The notes beneath the pieces are model-generated. The model did no database searches, was not told the origin of the DNA, and saw nothing but the letters and a program-made list of their open reading frames with translations. Of a stretch of DNA of 24,318 bases, positions 1 to 8,644 are shown piece after piece. How positions within the stretch are numbered: position 1 is the first letter of the stretch; each line of letters starts with the position of its first letter. The position numbers and the translations under genes were made by a program. Source of the stretch: Gammaproteobacteria bacterium (GTDB lineage: Bacteria; Pseudomonadota; Gammaproteobacteria; Steroidobacterales; Steroidobacteraceae). The stretch is taken from positions 1 through 24,318 of the forward strand of contig JAQGOE010000103.1 in the NCBI GenBank assembly GCA_028293725.1. Reading direction: 5' to 3'.

Positions 1-528
1 GTCGGCCGGGGTCTCGAATACGAGTTCCAGTCGTTCGCCGAGTACCACAACATCGGTATCCTGGTTTGGAGCCCGCTTGCCGGCGGCTTCCTTTCGGGCA
101 AGTACACCCGTACCAACCCTGCTCCTGCGAGCACGCGATTCGCGGAGGCCGGTTCCTTTGTGCCTTTCGACATGGAGATGGGCTACCGGGTCGTGGCAGC
201 GCTGAAGGAGGTGGCCGGTCGGCACGACACAAGCCCGGCCCGTATAGCGCTGTCCTGGGTGCTAGGACGACCGGCCGTCAGCAGTGTGATCATCGCTGCC
301 CGGAAAGTCGAGCAACTGGAAGATAACATCCGTGCGGTCGACCTGCGACTCTCAGACGATGAAGTCCGGCTTCTGGACGCGGCATCCGATCCGGGCATCC
401 CGTATCCGAAGTGGATGGTCCTTCAACTCGACACCGCGGAAGACCCGCGTTCGAAAGCTCTGTATCCCGAGCGCTACGTTGATGGCGGTCCCTGGAAGGA
501 TCTCCGCCGGACCCGGTGGTCCGGCTAA
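1..528 (+). CDS. Aldo/keto reductase, C-terminal part (5' end outside window)
   Basis: The frame is open from the first base to a TAA at 526-528, giving about 175 residues of an NADP(H)-dependent aldo/keto reductase. Visible family features are the strand and loop NIGILVWSPLAGGFLSGKY (about residues 16-34), the SPARIALSWVL helix, and the cofactor-binding segment SVIIAARKVEQLEDNI that closes the (beta/alpha)8 barrel. It ends with the usual PYPKWMV tail region. The catalytic Asp/Tyr/Lys/His residues lie upstream, outside the window. These are cytosolic enzymes that reduce aldehydes and ketones; the substrate cannot be read from this part. It converges on the dehydrogenase at 553-1443 with only 24 bp between the stops. 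A second, complete aldo/keto reductase of different sequence lies at 1478-2503. Confidence 0.93.
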   Translation, partial: VGRGLEYEFQSFAEYHNIGILVWSPLAGGFLSGKYTRTNPAPASTRFAEAGSFVPFDMEMGYRVVAALKEVAGRHDTSPARIALSWVLGRPAVSSVIIAARKVEQLEDNIRAVDLRLSDDEVRLLDAASDPGIPYPKWMVLQLDTAEDPRSKALYPERYVDGGPWKDLRRTRWSG

Positions 529-552
529 AGAGCACTGGCGGCGGCGCCTGTC

Positions 553-1443
553 TCACTGAAACGGCCGTATCTCGCCCGCATCCAACGTTGCTAGGCCGCC
601 GATGGCAGCCCAGTCGAGGCTGTCGCCGTCCCGGGCGAGCAGCCGGAGAAACCGCTCATGCAGCAGGCTACCCAGCGGCATCGGCACGCGCAGATCGTCG
701 GCTGCCGCCTGGACGAGCCGCACGTCCTTGTATCCGAGGGGCGCGGTGAAGGCTGCCGGCTCAAACTTGCCGTCGGCAATCAACTTGCCGTAGATCCGGT
801 AAGCCGGGGCCGGGAAAATCGTGGATGTCAGGAGGTCCACGTAGGCATTCCGATCGATACCGGCCTTGCCGACGAGCGCGATTGCCTCGCCCAACGCCTC
901 GATGGCCGCAGCGATGAGAAAGTTTCCGCTCAGTTTCACGAGGTTCGCGTCTTGAGGCTCCGCGCTGATCACGGTCGTCTTCTGTCCCATGGCATCCAAG
1001 AGCGGCTGGCATGCTTTGATCGTCGCCGGGTCACCTCCGGCCACGACGAATAGCTTTGCTCCCGCCGCCGCCTCTGGACGGCCAAACACCGGCGCCGCGA
1101 CGAAGCGTAGTCCGGCGGCGGCGTGCGCGCGTGCCAGCTCTTTCGAGAGCGCGACACTGATCGTGCTCATCGAAATATGGATCGCGCCCTTGGTCAGGCT
1201 TTCGATGATACCACCCTTTCCCAACACAACGCCGGAGACCGCGTTGTCATCCGCGAGCATCGTGATGACCGCCTCGCCCTGGCAAGCGTCGGAAATATGG
1301 ACCGCCTCGTGGGCGCCCAACTCGACGAGGGGCGCGCGTTTCTCGGGGCTGCGATTGAACACGGTCACATCATGACCCGCCTTGATCAGGTTCGTCGCCA
1401 TCGCGGAGCCCATGCGGCCCAGCCCAATGAATCCGGTCTTCAT
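553..1443 (-). CDS. NAD(P)-dependent beta-hydroxyacid dehydrogenase family oxidoreductase
   Basis: A 296-aa protein of the 3-hydroxyisobutyrate dehydrogenase / tartronate semialdehyde reductase / glyoxylate reductase superfamily. The N-terminal Rossmann fold has the dinucleotide motif GLGRMG (residues 7-12). N30-R31 follow the second strand, a pattern usually linked to NADP(H) preference. The substrate loop is the variant APVFGRPEAAAG (117-128) rather than the classical APVSGG. The likely catalytic lysine is K170 in NLVKLSGN. The all-alpha C-terminal domain is complete and the length is normal. I chose the ATG at 1443 because GGAG sits 7 nt upstream; a 7-codon upstream extension lacks such a site. 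The stop of the upstream aldo/keto reductase is only 34 bp away on the same strand, so the two are probably co-transcribed. The exact substrate is unknown. Confidence 0.93.
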   Translation of the reverse strand: MKTGFIGLGRMGSAMATNLIKAGHDVTVFNRSPEKRAPLVELGAHEAVHISDACQGEAVITMLADDNAVSGVVLGKGGIIESLTKGAIHISMSTISVALSKELARAHAAAGLRFVAAPVFGRPEAAAGAKLFVVAGGDPATIKACQPLLDAMGQKTTVISAEPQDANLVKLSGNFLIAAAIEALGEAIALVGKAGIDRNAYVDLLTSTIFPAPAYRIYGKLIADGKFEPAAFTAPLGYKDVRLVQAAADDLRVPMPLGSLLHERFLRLLARDGDSLDWAAIGGLATLDAGEIRPFQ

Positions 1444-1477
1444 AAGTCTTCTCCGTCGTTGCAAAGTTGAGGGTTGG

Positions 1478-2503
1478 TCAAGAACGTTGTGCAGGCGCCA
1501 TGAACTCCGGGCCCACGGGATCGGTAATCGTTTCGCTCAGGATGCGATCGATCCGCGCGCGCATCTCGGCATCGAGCGTCCAACCTGCCACGCCCAGTGC
1601 GGCCTGTAATTGATCGGGATGACGCGCGCCCCAAAGCGCCACGCTGATGCCCTGGTCGAGCATCCATCGCACGGCCAGGTGAATGACGCGCCGCTGGAAG
1701 CGATCGTGCGCGAGTTGATCGAGCCGCTGAACGGCGGCGAGGTATTGCACGTAGCGGGGTGGCTGGAATTTCGGGTCCAGTTGCCTCAGATCATCGCCCT
1801 TGAAGGCGGTATCGGCCCGCATCCGGCCACTGAGCAGGCCGCGGCAGAGCGCGCCGTAGCCGAGGGTCACAATGCCGTGCGCGCGGCAGTAGGGGAGTAT
1901 CTCGCGTTCGATGTCGCGCTCGAACAAATTGTAGGGCGGTTGTAGGACGTGGAGAGGCGCAACCTTGCGGAAACGCTCCATCTGCGGCACGGAGAAATTA
2001 CTGACTCCGATTGCGCCGATCTTGCCCTGCTCGTAAAGCGTGTACATCGCCTCGGCAGTTTCCTCGACAGGCACCAACGGGTCGGGCCAGTGGACATGAT
2101 AGATGTCGATGTGGTCTGTACGCAGACGGCGCAGCGAATCATCGATTTCCCGCATGATCCGCGCTCGAGTCGCATTTCTGTAGACCGTACCGCCGCGCCA
2201 CTCCACTCCAACCTTGGTCGAAATGATGGCGTGTGAGCGCAGATCGGCAGTCTGGATCGCTTTGCCGACAATCTCCTCGGAGACGCCAAAGCCATACACC
2301 GGCGCCGTGTCAATCAGGTTGACGCCCTGATCGAGCGCCGCACGGATGGTCGCTATCGATTCGCGCTCGTCGGTGCCGCCCCACATCCACCCGCCCATTG
2401 CCCAGGTTCCGAGCGCCACACGCGACACGCGCAGCTTGGTTCCGGGGAGGTCTATGAGCTCGGTACGGACCTCTTCTATCTGAGCTTGGTTTGACTGCGG
2501 CAT
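1478..2503 (-). CDS. Aldo/keto reductase, complete
   Basis: A 341-aa NADP(H)-dependent oxidoreductase with the full aldo/keto reductase tetrad: D65 and Y70 in NLIDTAPVYGFG, K97 in ISTKVGVEW, and H138 in IYHVHWPDP. The GAIGVSNFS segment and the C-terminal cofactor region (ISVALWGARHPDQLQAALG) are present, so the barrel is intact. It resembles the YajO/Tas-like bacterial branch; the natural substrate (aldehyde, ketone or quinone) is not evident. An AGGAG lies 10 nt before the ATG. It leads a two-gene minus-strand unit with the dehydrogenase at 553-1443. It is divergent from the RND pump operon across a 220-bp region that contains a TTTCA-N2-TGAAA dyad, so one regulator could control both directions. 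Confidence 0.95.
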   Translation of the reverse strand: MPQSNQAQIEEVRTELIDLPGTKLRVSRVALGTWAMGGWMWGGTDERESIATIRAALDQGVNLIDTAPVYGFGVSEEIVGKAIQTADLRSHAIISTKVGVEWRGGTVYRNATRARIMREIDDSLRRLRTDHIDIYHVHWPDPLVPVEETAEAMYTLYEQGKIGAIGVSNFSVPQMERFRKVAPLHVLQPPYNLFERDIEREILPYCRAHGIVTLGYGALCRGLLSGRMRADTAFKGDDLRQLDPKFQPPRYVQYLAAVQRLDQLAHDRFQRRVIHLAVRWMLDQGISVALWGARHPDQLQAALGVAGWTLDAEMRARIDRILSETITDPVGPEFMAPAQRS

Positions 2504-2631
2504 GAGCGAATCACTCCTGTTTGACGAATGACCACCAGATTGCGCACGGGACGTTTCCGGGCAGTTGCAACCGAGTTCCCGTGGATTACAGGTGAAATAT
2601 CGACTGCGCGGTGTCGCTGCCGCGGGAGGTC

Positions 2632-2645
2632 ATTTCAAGTGAAAC
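2632..2645. promoter_or_regulatory. Dyad TTTCA-AG-TGAAA, candidate operator
   Basis: The sequence ATTTCAAGTGAAAC has perfect 5-bp arms (2633-2637 and 2640-2644) around a 2-nt centre. An extra half-site, TGAAA, lies at 2593-2597. It sits in the 220-bp divergent region between the aldo/keto reductase and the RND permease, about 80 bp before the permease ATG. Matching dyads occur at 9293-9308, 13233-13261 and 21491-21504. The protein that would bind is unknown; the rest of the 2504-2723 region shows no promoter I could place with confidence. Confidence 0.55.
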
Positions 2646-2723
2646 GAGCGCGATGATTCCTGCAATCGGGCTCTCATCCGGCGGCTCCATAGTGGCTCGA
2701 TTGAAGCACCTCCGGGATCCGCC

Positions 2724-5700
2724 ATGCTCGCCATAGTCCGTATCGCGCTACGTCGGCCCTATACGTTTATCGTTGCCGGCTTGCTCATTCTGCTCATCGG
2801 CACGCTGGCCGCGTTGCGCATGCCGGTCGACATCTTTCCGAGCATCGACATCCCGATCATCGGCGTCGCCTGGCAGTACCAGGGCCTGCCGCCCGATCAG
2901 ATGGCCGGGCGCATCATCACGCCGTTCGAGCGCGCCCTGACCACGACGGTCAACGATATCGAGCACATCGAATCGAACTCGTATACGACTTTCGGCATCG
3001 TTAAAATCTACTTCCACCCCTCGGTCAATATCGCCACGGCCAACGCGCAGGTCACCGCGATTTCGCAGACTCTGCTCAAGCAGATGCCGCCCGGTGCGAC
3101 GCCGCCGCTGGTGACCAACTACAGCGCCTCGACGGTGCCGATCATCCAGCTGGCGCTGTCAGGCCTCGGCCTGACCGAGCAGAATCTCGCCGACCTGGGC
3201 CTCAACTTCTTGCGCCCGCGCCTGGTCACGGTGCAGGGTGCGGCGATTCCCTATCCGTTCGGCGGCAAGACACCGCAGGTAATGTTCGACCTCGACACCG
3301 CCGCGCTACAGTCGCGCGGCCTGACCGGTCTCGACGTCGCCAATGCGCTTGCCGCGCAGAACCTGAACACCCCGGCGGGCACGGAAAAGATCGGCAACTA
3401 CGAATACACCGTCAACCTCAACAGCGCGCCCTCGAAAATTTCAGAGCTTGGCGATTTGCCGATCAAGAGCGTGAGGGGCGCGATGGTCTATATGCACGAC
3501 GTCGCCCAAGTGCACAACGGCAGTGCGGTGCAGACCAATATCGTGCACGTCGACGGCAATCGCTCGGTGCTGCTCAGCGTGTTCAAGAACGGTACGACCT
3601 CGACGCTCGACATCGTCAGCGGTATCGAGAAGATGCTGGGCATCGTCAAGCCCTCGTTGCCGGACGCCCTCGAAATCAAGCCGATCGCGGATCAATCCGT
3701 ATTCGTACGCGCCTCGATCCAGGGTGTGATCCGCGAAGGCGTGATCGCTGCGGCGCTGACCAGCTTGATGATCCTGCTGTTCCTCGGAAGTTGGCGCTCG
3801 ACCCTCATCGTGGCCACCTCGATTCCGCTGTCGATCCTCGGCGCGATCGCGGCGCTGTCGGCGATCGGTGAAACACTCAACATCATGACCCTCGGCGGCC
3901 TGGCGCTCGCCGTCGGAATACTCGTCGACGAAGCGACGGTGACGATCGAGAGCATCAATTACCACCTCGAACAGGGCAAGCCCGTGGAAACCGCGATCCT
4001 CGACGGTGCCTCGCAGATCGTCGTGCCGGCTTTTGTCTCGTTGCTGTGCATCTGCATCGTCTTCATTCCGATGTTCTTCCTGAGCGGCGTGTCGCGTTTC
4101 CTGTTCGTGCCGTTGGCGGAGAGCGTGATGTTCGCCATGGTCTGCTCGTTTTTGCTTTCGCGCACGCTGGTGCCGACGATGGCGAAGTATCTTCTGCGTG
4201 TGCATGCGGCACACGTCGACGAGCACGGCAACGTTATCGAGCCGCCACCATCGAAGAACCCGTTAGTGCGCTTTCAGCACGCGTTCGAGGCGGGATTCGT
4301 GCGGCTGCGTGCCGGGTATCACGATCTTCTGGGCCTCGCCATCGAGCATCGCAAGGTATTCGTCGCGGGTTTTCTCGGCTTCGTCGCCGTCTCCTTCCTG
4401 CTGGCGCCGTTTCTCGGCCGGAATTTCTTCCCGCAGGTCGACGGCGGTCAGATGTTGCTGCATGTTCGGGCGCCTGTCGGCATGCGTATCGAGGAAACCG
4501 CAGCGCGTTTTGCCGACGTGGAGAAAGCGATCCGTGAGGTCATTCCGCCGAACCAGGTGGCCGACATAGTCGACAACATCGGCACGTATCTTTCGTCGCT
4601 CAATACCATCTACAACAATACCGGCACGATCGGGGAGTCGGACGGAGATATTCAGATCTCGCTCAAGGAGGGTCACTCACCGACCGCCGCTTACGTCAAT
4701 TTGCTGCGCGAGCAGTTGCCGCGCCGCTTCCCCGGGTTGACCTTTTCGTTTCTGCCCGCCGATATCGTGAGCCAGATCCTCAATTTCGGCGCGCCGGCTC
4801 CGATCGATCTGCAGGTGCGCGGCAACGATCTCGGCGCTGACTTTGCCTACGCCAACAAGCTCCTGGCGCAGGTCCGCCACGTCACCGGCGTGGCCGACGC
4901 GCGCATCCAGCAGTCAGCTGCCGAGCCGACGCTCGATGTCAACATCGACCGCACGCGCGCGCAATACACGGGCGGCGTGACCGCAGCCGACGTTACCAAC
5001 AGCCTGGTCGTCAACCTCGCGAGTTCCAGCCAGGTCGCGCCCGTATACTGGCTAAACGAGAAGAACGGCGTCACTTATCCGATCGCGCTACAGACGCCGC
5101 AATATCAGATCGACACGCTGCCTGAGCTACAGAATCTACCCATCAACGCCCCTGGTGCGCCTACGACGGTACTCGGCGGCGTCGCCAACATACAGCGCGA
5201 TCACAGCGACGCGGTGGTTTCGCAGTACGACATCTCCCCGATGGTGCAGATCTACACAACGATCCAAGGGCGTGATCTCGGTGCGGTCTCCGCCGACATC
5301 CAGAAGATCATCGCCCAAAACGACAAGGACAAGCCGAAAGGCGCGATCGTCGCCCTGGTGGGCCAGACGGCGACCATGAACAGCGCCTACTCCGGCCTGC
5401 TGTTCGGCCTCCTCGGCGCAATCGTGCTGGTCTATTTCGTGATCGTGATCAACTTCCAGTCGTGGAGCGATCCCTTCATCGTCATCACCGCGCTGCCGGC
5501 GGCCCTCGCCGGCATCGTCTGGATGCTGTTTGCGACGCATACCACGCTGTCGGTGCCGGCGCTCACCGGCGCGATCATGTGCATGGGCGTGGCGACCGCC
5601 AACAGCGTGCTGGTGATCAGTTTCGCGCGCGAGAGGCTCAATGAGCTCGGCGATGCGACGCAGGCGGCGCTGGAAGCCGGATTCGTGCGCCTGCGCCCGG

Positions 5701-5930
5701 TAATGATGACGGCGCTGGCGATGGTCATCGGCATGTTGCCGATGGCGCTGGGCCTGGGAGATGGCGGTGAGCAGAATGCGCCGCTCGGGCGCGCCGTGAT
5801 TGGCGGCCTGCTTTTCGCCACCGTCTCCACGCTGTTCTTTGTCCCTGTCGTGTTCAGCATTGTTCACCGGCGCTACGGCGAGAAACCGAAGCCGGAGGCG
5901 AGCTTTGGAGATAACCATGTCCCCGTCTGA
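2724..5930 (+). CDS. RND-family efflux permease (inner membrane)
   Basis: A 1068-aa proton-driven RND transporter of normal length, the inner-membrane pump of a tripartite efflux system. TM1 is at about residues 13-31, followed by the RMPVDIFPSIDIP segment. A first large periplasmic loop comes next, then the TM2-TM6 block (about 336-480). A second periplasmic loop (about 565-885) and TM8-TM12 (about 887-1048) complete the fold. In TM4 the proton-relay pair is D402-E403 (ILVDEATV) instead of Asp-Asp. In TM10 the position of the AcrB relay lysine appears to be A959 (GVATANSVLVISFA). It is closer to the HAE-1 group than to the heavy-metal CusA type, but the substrate cannot be assigned. The start is the first ATG of the frame that leads directly into TM1; its ribosome site is weak. 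The stop overlaps the adaptor start by 14 bp. Confidence 0.96.
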   Translation: MLAIVRIALRRPYTFIVAGLLILLIGTLAALRMPVDIFPSIDIPIIGVAWQYQGLPPDQMAGRIITPFERALTTTVNDIEHIESNSYTTFGIVKIYFHPSVNIATANAQVTAISQTLLKQMPPGATPPLVTNYSASTVPIIQLALSGLGLTEQNLADLGLNFLRPRLVTVQGAAIPYPFGGKTPQVMFDLDTAALQSRGLTGLDVANALAAQNLNTPAGTEKIGNYEYTVNLNSAPSKISELGDLPIKSVRGAMVYMHDVAQVHNGSAVQTNIVHVDGNRSVLLSVFKNGTTSTLDIVSGIEKMLGIVKPSLPDALEIKPIADQSVFVRASIQGVIREGVIAAALTSLMILLFLGSWRSTLIVATSIPLSILGAIAALSAIGETLNIMTLGGLALAVGILVDEATVTIESINYHLEQGKPVETAILDGASQIVVPAFVSLLCICIVFIPMFFLSGVSRFLFVPLAESVMFAMVCSFLLSRTLVPTMAKYLLRVHAAHVDEHGNVIEPPPSKNPLVRFQHAFEAGFVRLRAGYHDLLGLAIEHRKVFVAGFLGFVAVSFLLAPFLGRNFFPQVDGGQMLLHVRAPVGMRIEETAARFADVEKAIREVIPPNQVADIVDNIGTYLSSLNTIYNNTGTIGESDGDIQISLKEGHSPTAAYVNLLREQLPRRFPGLTFSFLPADIVSQILNFGAPAPIDLQVRGNDLGADFAYANKLLAQVRHVTGVADARIQQSAAEPTLDVNIDRTRAQYTGGVTAADVTNSLVVNLASSSQVAPVYWLNEKNGVTYPIALQTPQYQIDTLPELQNLPINAPGAPTTVLGGVANIQRDHSDAVVSQYDISPMVQIYTTIQGRDLGAVSADIQKIIAQNDKDKPKGAIVALVGQTATMNSAYSGLLFGLLGAIVLVYFVIVINFQSWSDPFIVITALPAALAGIVWMLFATHTTLSVPALTGAIMCMGVATANSVLVISFARERLNELGDATQAALEAGFVRLRPVMMTALAMVIGMLPMALGLGDGGEQNAPLGRAVIGGLLFATVSTLFFVPVVFSIVHRRYGEKPKPEASFGDNHVPV

Positions 5931-7137
5931 TCGAAATCCCGTCCGGCCCGTTTCACGTCGGTTGCGCCTCGTCGGCGGCGCATTCGTGCTCCTCGCCATC
6001 GCCGTCGCAGCCTATGGCATGGGGACTCGCGCAGCGCAGAACTCACGCTTACACAATCTGACCGAAGCGCTGGCCTTGCCGACCGTGGCTGTCGTGGCGC
6101 CCACCCGCGCGGAGAATCATGACGGGCTGGACCTTCCCGGGCGCCTGGAAGCCTTCATCAGTGCGCCCATCTACGCGCGCGTCCCGGGTTACCTGAAAAG
6201 TTGGAAGTACGATATCGGCGGCAAGGTAAAGGCCGGAGACGTGCTCGCCGAAATCGATACCCCCGATCTCGACCAGCAGCTCATGCAGGCGCGCGCCGAT
6301 CTCAACGTCTCGCAGGCCAACGCGAAACTCGCGCAAATCAGTGCTGAGCGCTGGCAGTCACTGGCGGGTACCGACGCCGTCGCCAAACAGGACGTCGATA
6401 CACGTAATTTCAACCTCAATGCCAACCTGGCCCAGGTCAAAGCGGCGCGGGCGAACCTCGATCGCCTGGTCGCCGAAGAGAGTTTCAAACGCCTGACGGC
6501 GCCGTTCGATGGCATCGTCACCGCCCGTGATACCGACATCGGCGCACTCATCAATGTCGGGGCCACGGGCGGCGCGCAACTGTTTGTAGTCTCTGAAACG
6601 AACAAGTTGCGTGTCTACGTCAACGTGCCGCAGAACTATGTGCCTAGCGTGCCCCCGGGCACGACGGCCACGCTGACCGTGCCTGAACACCCTGGCAAGA
6701 CCTATAGCGGAACGGTCGAGGCTTCGGCCCAAGCCGTCAACCCCAGCACCGGCACGACCCTGATGCAGATCATAGTCGACAACGGTGCGGGTGAGATGAT
6801 GCCAGGCGATTACGCCAGCATCCATCTGCAAACCCTCGGCGCCCGTGACGTGTTCAGCGTGCCCTCGAGCGCGCTGATTTTCGACGCCAACGGACTCTCC
6901 ATCGCCACGATGCGTGCCGACAACCGCGTATTGCTCAAGCCGGTGACGATCGAACGGGACCTTGGTTCCGTCGTTGAGATCGCGTCGGGCCTGGCGCCAA
7001 GCGATCGCGTGATCGAGAACCCGCCCGATGGAATCGGCAATGGCGCCGAGGTGCGGCTCGCTGTCGCGGCACCTACCGTCGCGGACGCCGGCAAGTCAAA
7101 GAGTGAGAAGGTGAGAAATGGGAACGAGAAGAGCTGA
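5917..7137 (+). CDS. RND efflux periplasmic adaptor (membrane fusion protein)
   Basis: A 406-aa membrane fusion protein that would bridge the permease and the outer-membrane channel. It has an N-terminal membrane anchor (about residues 17-35), then the first lipoyl half (ISAPIYARVPGYLKSWKYDIGGKVKAGDVLAEIDTPDLDQQL, 81-122). An alpha-hairpin of about 70 residues (AQARADL to NLDRLVAEE) follows, then the second lipoyl half (RLTAPFDGIVTARDTDIGALI), a beta-barrel domain and a membrane-proximal domain. The tail is rich in Lys, Ser and Glu. There is no lipobox, so it is likely anchored by the TM segment. I chose the ATG at 5917 because TTGGAG sits 7 nt upstream. The frame stays open for 39 more codons inside the permease gene, but without such a site. 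It overlaps the permease by 14 bp and the outer-membrane factor by 20 bp, which implies translational coupling. Confidence 0.95.
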   Translation: MSPSDRNPVRPVSRRLRLVGGAFVLLAIAVAAYGMGTRAAQNSRLHNLTEALALPTVAVVAPTRAENHDGLDLPGRLEAFISAPIYARVPGYLKSWKYDIGGKVKAGDVLAEIDTPDLDQQLMQARADLNVSQANAKLAQISAERWQSLAGTDAVAKQDVDTRNFNLNANLAQVKAARANLDRLVAEESFKRLTAPFDGIVTARDTDIGALINVGATGGAQLFVVSETNKLRVYVNVPQNYVPSVPPGTTATLTVPEHPGKTYSGTVEASAQAVNPSTGTTLMQIIVDNGAGEMMPGDYASIHLQTLGARDVFSVPSSALIFDANGLSIATMRADNRVLLKPVTIERDLGSVVEIASGLAPSDRVIENPPDGIGNGAEVRLAVAAPTVADAGKSKSEKVRNGNEKS

Positions 7138-8590
7138 GCGCACTCCCGGACCGATGTTGGCCCTGGCGCTGACACTCATGCTCGGGGCCTGCTCACTGGC
7201 ACCGCCGCTGAAAACCCCGGTCATTCCCACTGGGGACGCCTATAAGGAAATCGGGCCGTGGACGCCGGCGCAGCCGGCCGACCGCCTGCCGCGCGACAGT
7301 TGGTGGACACTCTACGACAGCGCGGAGCTCGACGATCTGGAGAAACAGCTGATAACCGGGAACCCGACGCTCGCCGCCGCCCTGGCCAGTTACGCGCAGG
7401 CCAAGGCGCTGAGTGATCAGGCGCGCGCGGGGCTGTTTCCCACGCTCGGTGTTGGCGCTGGCGTCTCGCGCAATCGCGAATCGGCCAACGCGCCCCTCAG
7501 AGGCCCCACCACGCCAACCTACTTCAATTCCAACTCGTTGAGCGGTAGCGTGAGTTACGAGCTCGACTTGTGGGGGCAGATTCGCAACGAGGTCGCCGCA
7601 GGCGAGGCTAACGCAGCGGCGTCCGCCGCCGATCTCGAGAATGCTCGCCTTTCGCTGATTGCGCAGCTCGTAGGCGATTACATTCAGCTCCGCAGTCTGG
7701 ACCGCGCCAGCGCCATTCTCGACGAGACGGTCAAAACCTATACGCACGCGCTCAGGGTCACCCAACAGCGCCACGATGCTGGCATCGCGCCCGGCCTCGA
7801 CGTCTCGCAGGCGCAAACCCAGCTCGACGCCGCCAGCTCCCAATCGGCACAGACGCTCGCCCAGCGCGCGCTCATGGAACACGCCATTGCAGCGCTGCTC
7901 GGCGTCTCGGCCTCGACGTTCTCAATCAAGCCGGGGATTGTGGCTATCACGCTCCCGCAGGTTCCGAGCGGCGTCCCCACTACATTGCTGGAGCGCCGTC
8001 CGGACATCGCCGCCGCGCAGCGGCGCATGATCGCTGCCAATGCCAATATTGGCGTGGCCCGTGCGGCCTATTTTCCCTCGCTCACGCTCGGCGCTCAGGG
8101 CGGGTTCCAGAGCACCGGCTTCTCGAACCTGGTGAGCGCGCCGAGCTCGTTCTGGGCGATCGGACCGAACGCCTTGCTCAGTGTGTTTGACGGCGGGCTG
8201 CGCCGTGCGCAGGTCGCTCAAGCGCGCGGCGAGTTCGACGCCTCCGCCGCGAATTACCGGGGCATCGTCGTGACCGCCTTTCAACAGGTCGAAGATAGTC
8301 TCGCCACGCTCAATCACTACCATGATGCCGCTGCGGAGGAGAAGGCTGCGGTCGACGCCGCGCAGCGTACGCTGGACTTATCGATGGCCCTATACAAGCA
8401 AGGTGCGATTGACTACCTCACAGTCGTCACCTCGCAGACCGCTCTCCTGCAAACGCAGCTGGAAGCCCTCAATCTCGATACCCTGCAGCTGAGCGCCAGC
8501 GTCGACCTGATCCGTGCGCTCGGCGGGGGCTGGCAGGACTCGGCAGCGGTGCATAACGCCAATGTGATGAACGTGAACCAGCGCGGCTGA
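7118..8590 (+). CDS. Outer-membrane efflux lipoprotein, NodT/OprM-like
   Basis: A 490-aa TolC-superfamily channel of the NodT lipoprotein type. The signal peptide ends in the lipobox MLGAC with the acylated cysteine at C25. The two internally repeated OEP units are visible. The first begins near SWWTLYDSAELDDLEKQLITGNPTLAAALASY (61-92). The second includes LLERRPDIAAAQRRMIAANANIGVARAAYFPSLTLGAQGGFQS. Long coiled-coil helices and the FDGGLRRAQVAQARGEFDASAANYR segment are typical of the periplasmic tunnel. GAGAAGG sits 6 nt before the ATG. It is the third gene of the pump operon and starts inside the adaptor gene. The order permease, adaptor, outer-membrane factor differs from the commoner adaptor-first order. 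Confidence 0.95.
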   Translation: MGTRRAERTPGPMLALALTLMLGACSLAPPLKTPVIPTGDAYKEIGPWTPAQPADRLPRDSWWTLYDSAELDDLEKQLITGNPTLAAALASYAQAKALSDQARAGLFPTLGVGAGVSRNRESANAPLRGPTTPTYFNSNSLSGSVSYELDLWGQIRNEVAAGEANAAASAADLENARLSLIAQLVGDYIQLRSLDRASAILDETVKTYTHALRVTQQRHDAGIAPGLDVSQAQTQLDAASSQSAQTLAQRALMEHAIAALLGVSASTFSIKPGIVAITLPQVPSGVPTTLLERRPDIAAAQRRMIAANANIGVARAAYFPSLTLGAQGGFQSTGFSNLVSAPSSFWAIGPNALLSVFDGGLRRAQVAQARGEFDASAANYRGIVVTAFQQVEDSLATLNHYHDAAAEEKAAVDAAQRTLDLSMALYKQGAIDYLTVVTSQTALLQTQLEALNLDTLQLSASVDLIRALGGGWQDSAAVHNANVMNVNQRG

Positions 8591-8644
8591 GCGACGAGCG
8601 GCATGAGCGGCCTTTTTTCCCGCCACGCGCCCAGGAGACCTACC

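Noticed and set aside
3441..4226. Long minus-strand frame (261 codons) inside the RND permease gene
   Set aside because: Arg/His/Asp/Gln-rich composition typical of an antisense frame in high-GC DNA; the plus-strand gene is unmistakable.
5136..5999. Minus-strand frame of 287 codons over the end of the permease and start of the adaptor
   Set aside because: Composition dominated by His, Arg and Glu with no domain; it is a shadow of two well-supported genes.
8591..8620. Possible terminator ending in TTTTTT between the outer-membrane factor and the cytochrome
   Set aside because: The GCGGC copies before the T-run are direct repeats, not inverted ones, so no stable hairpin forms.
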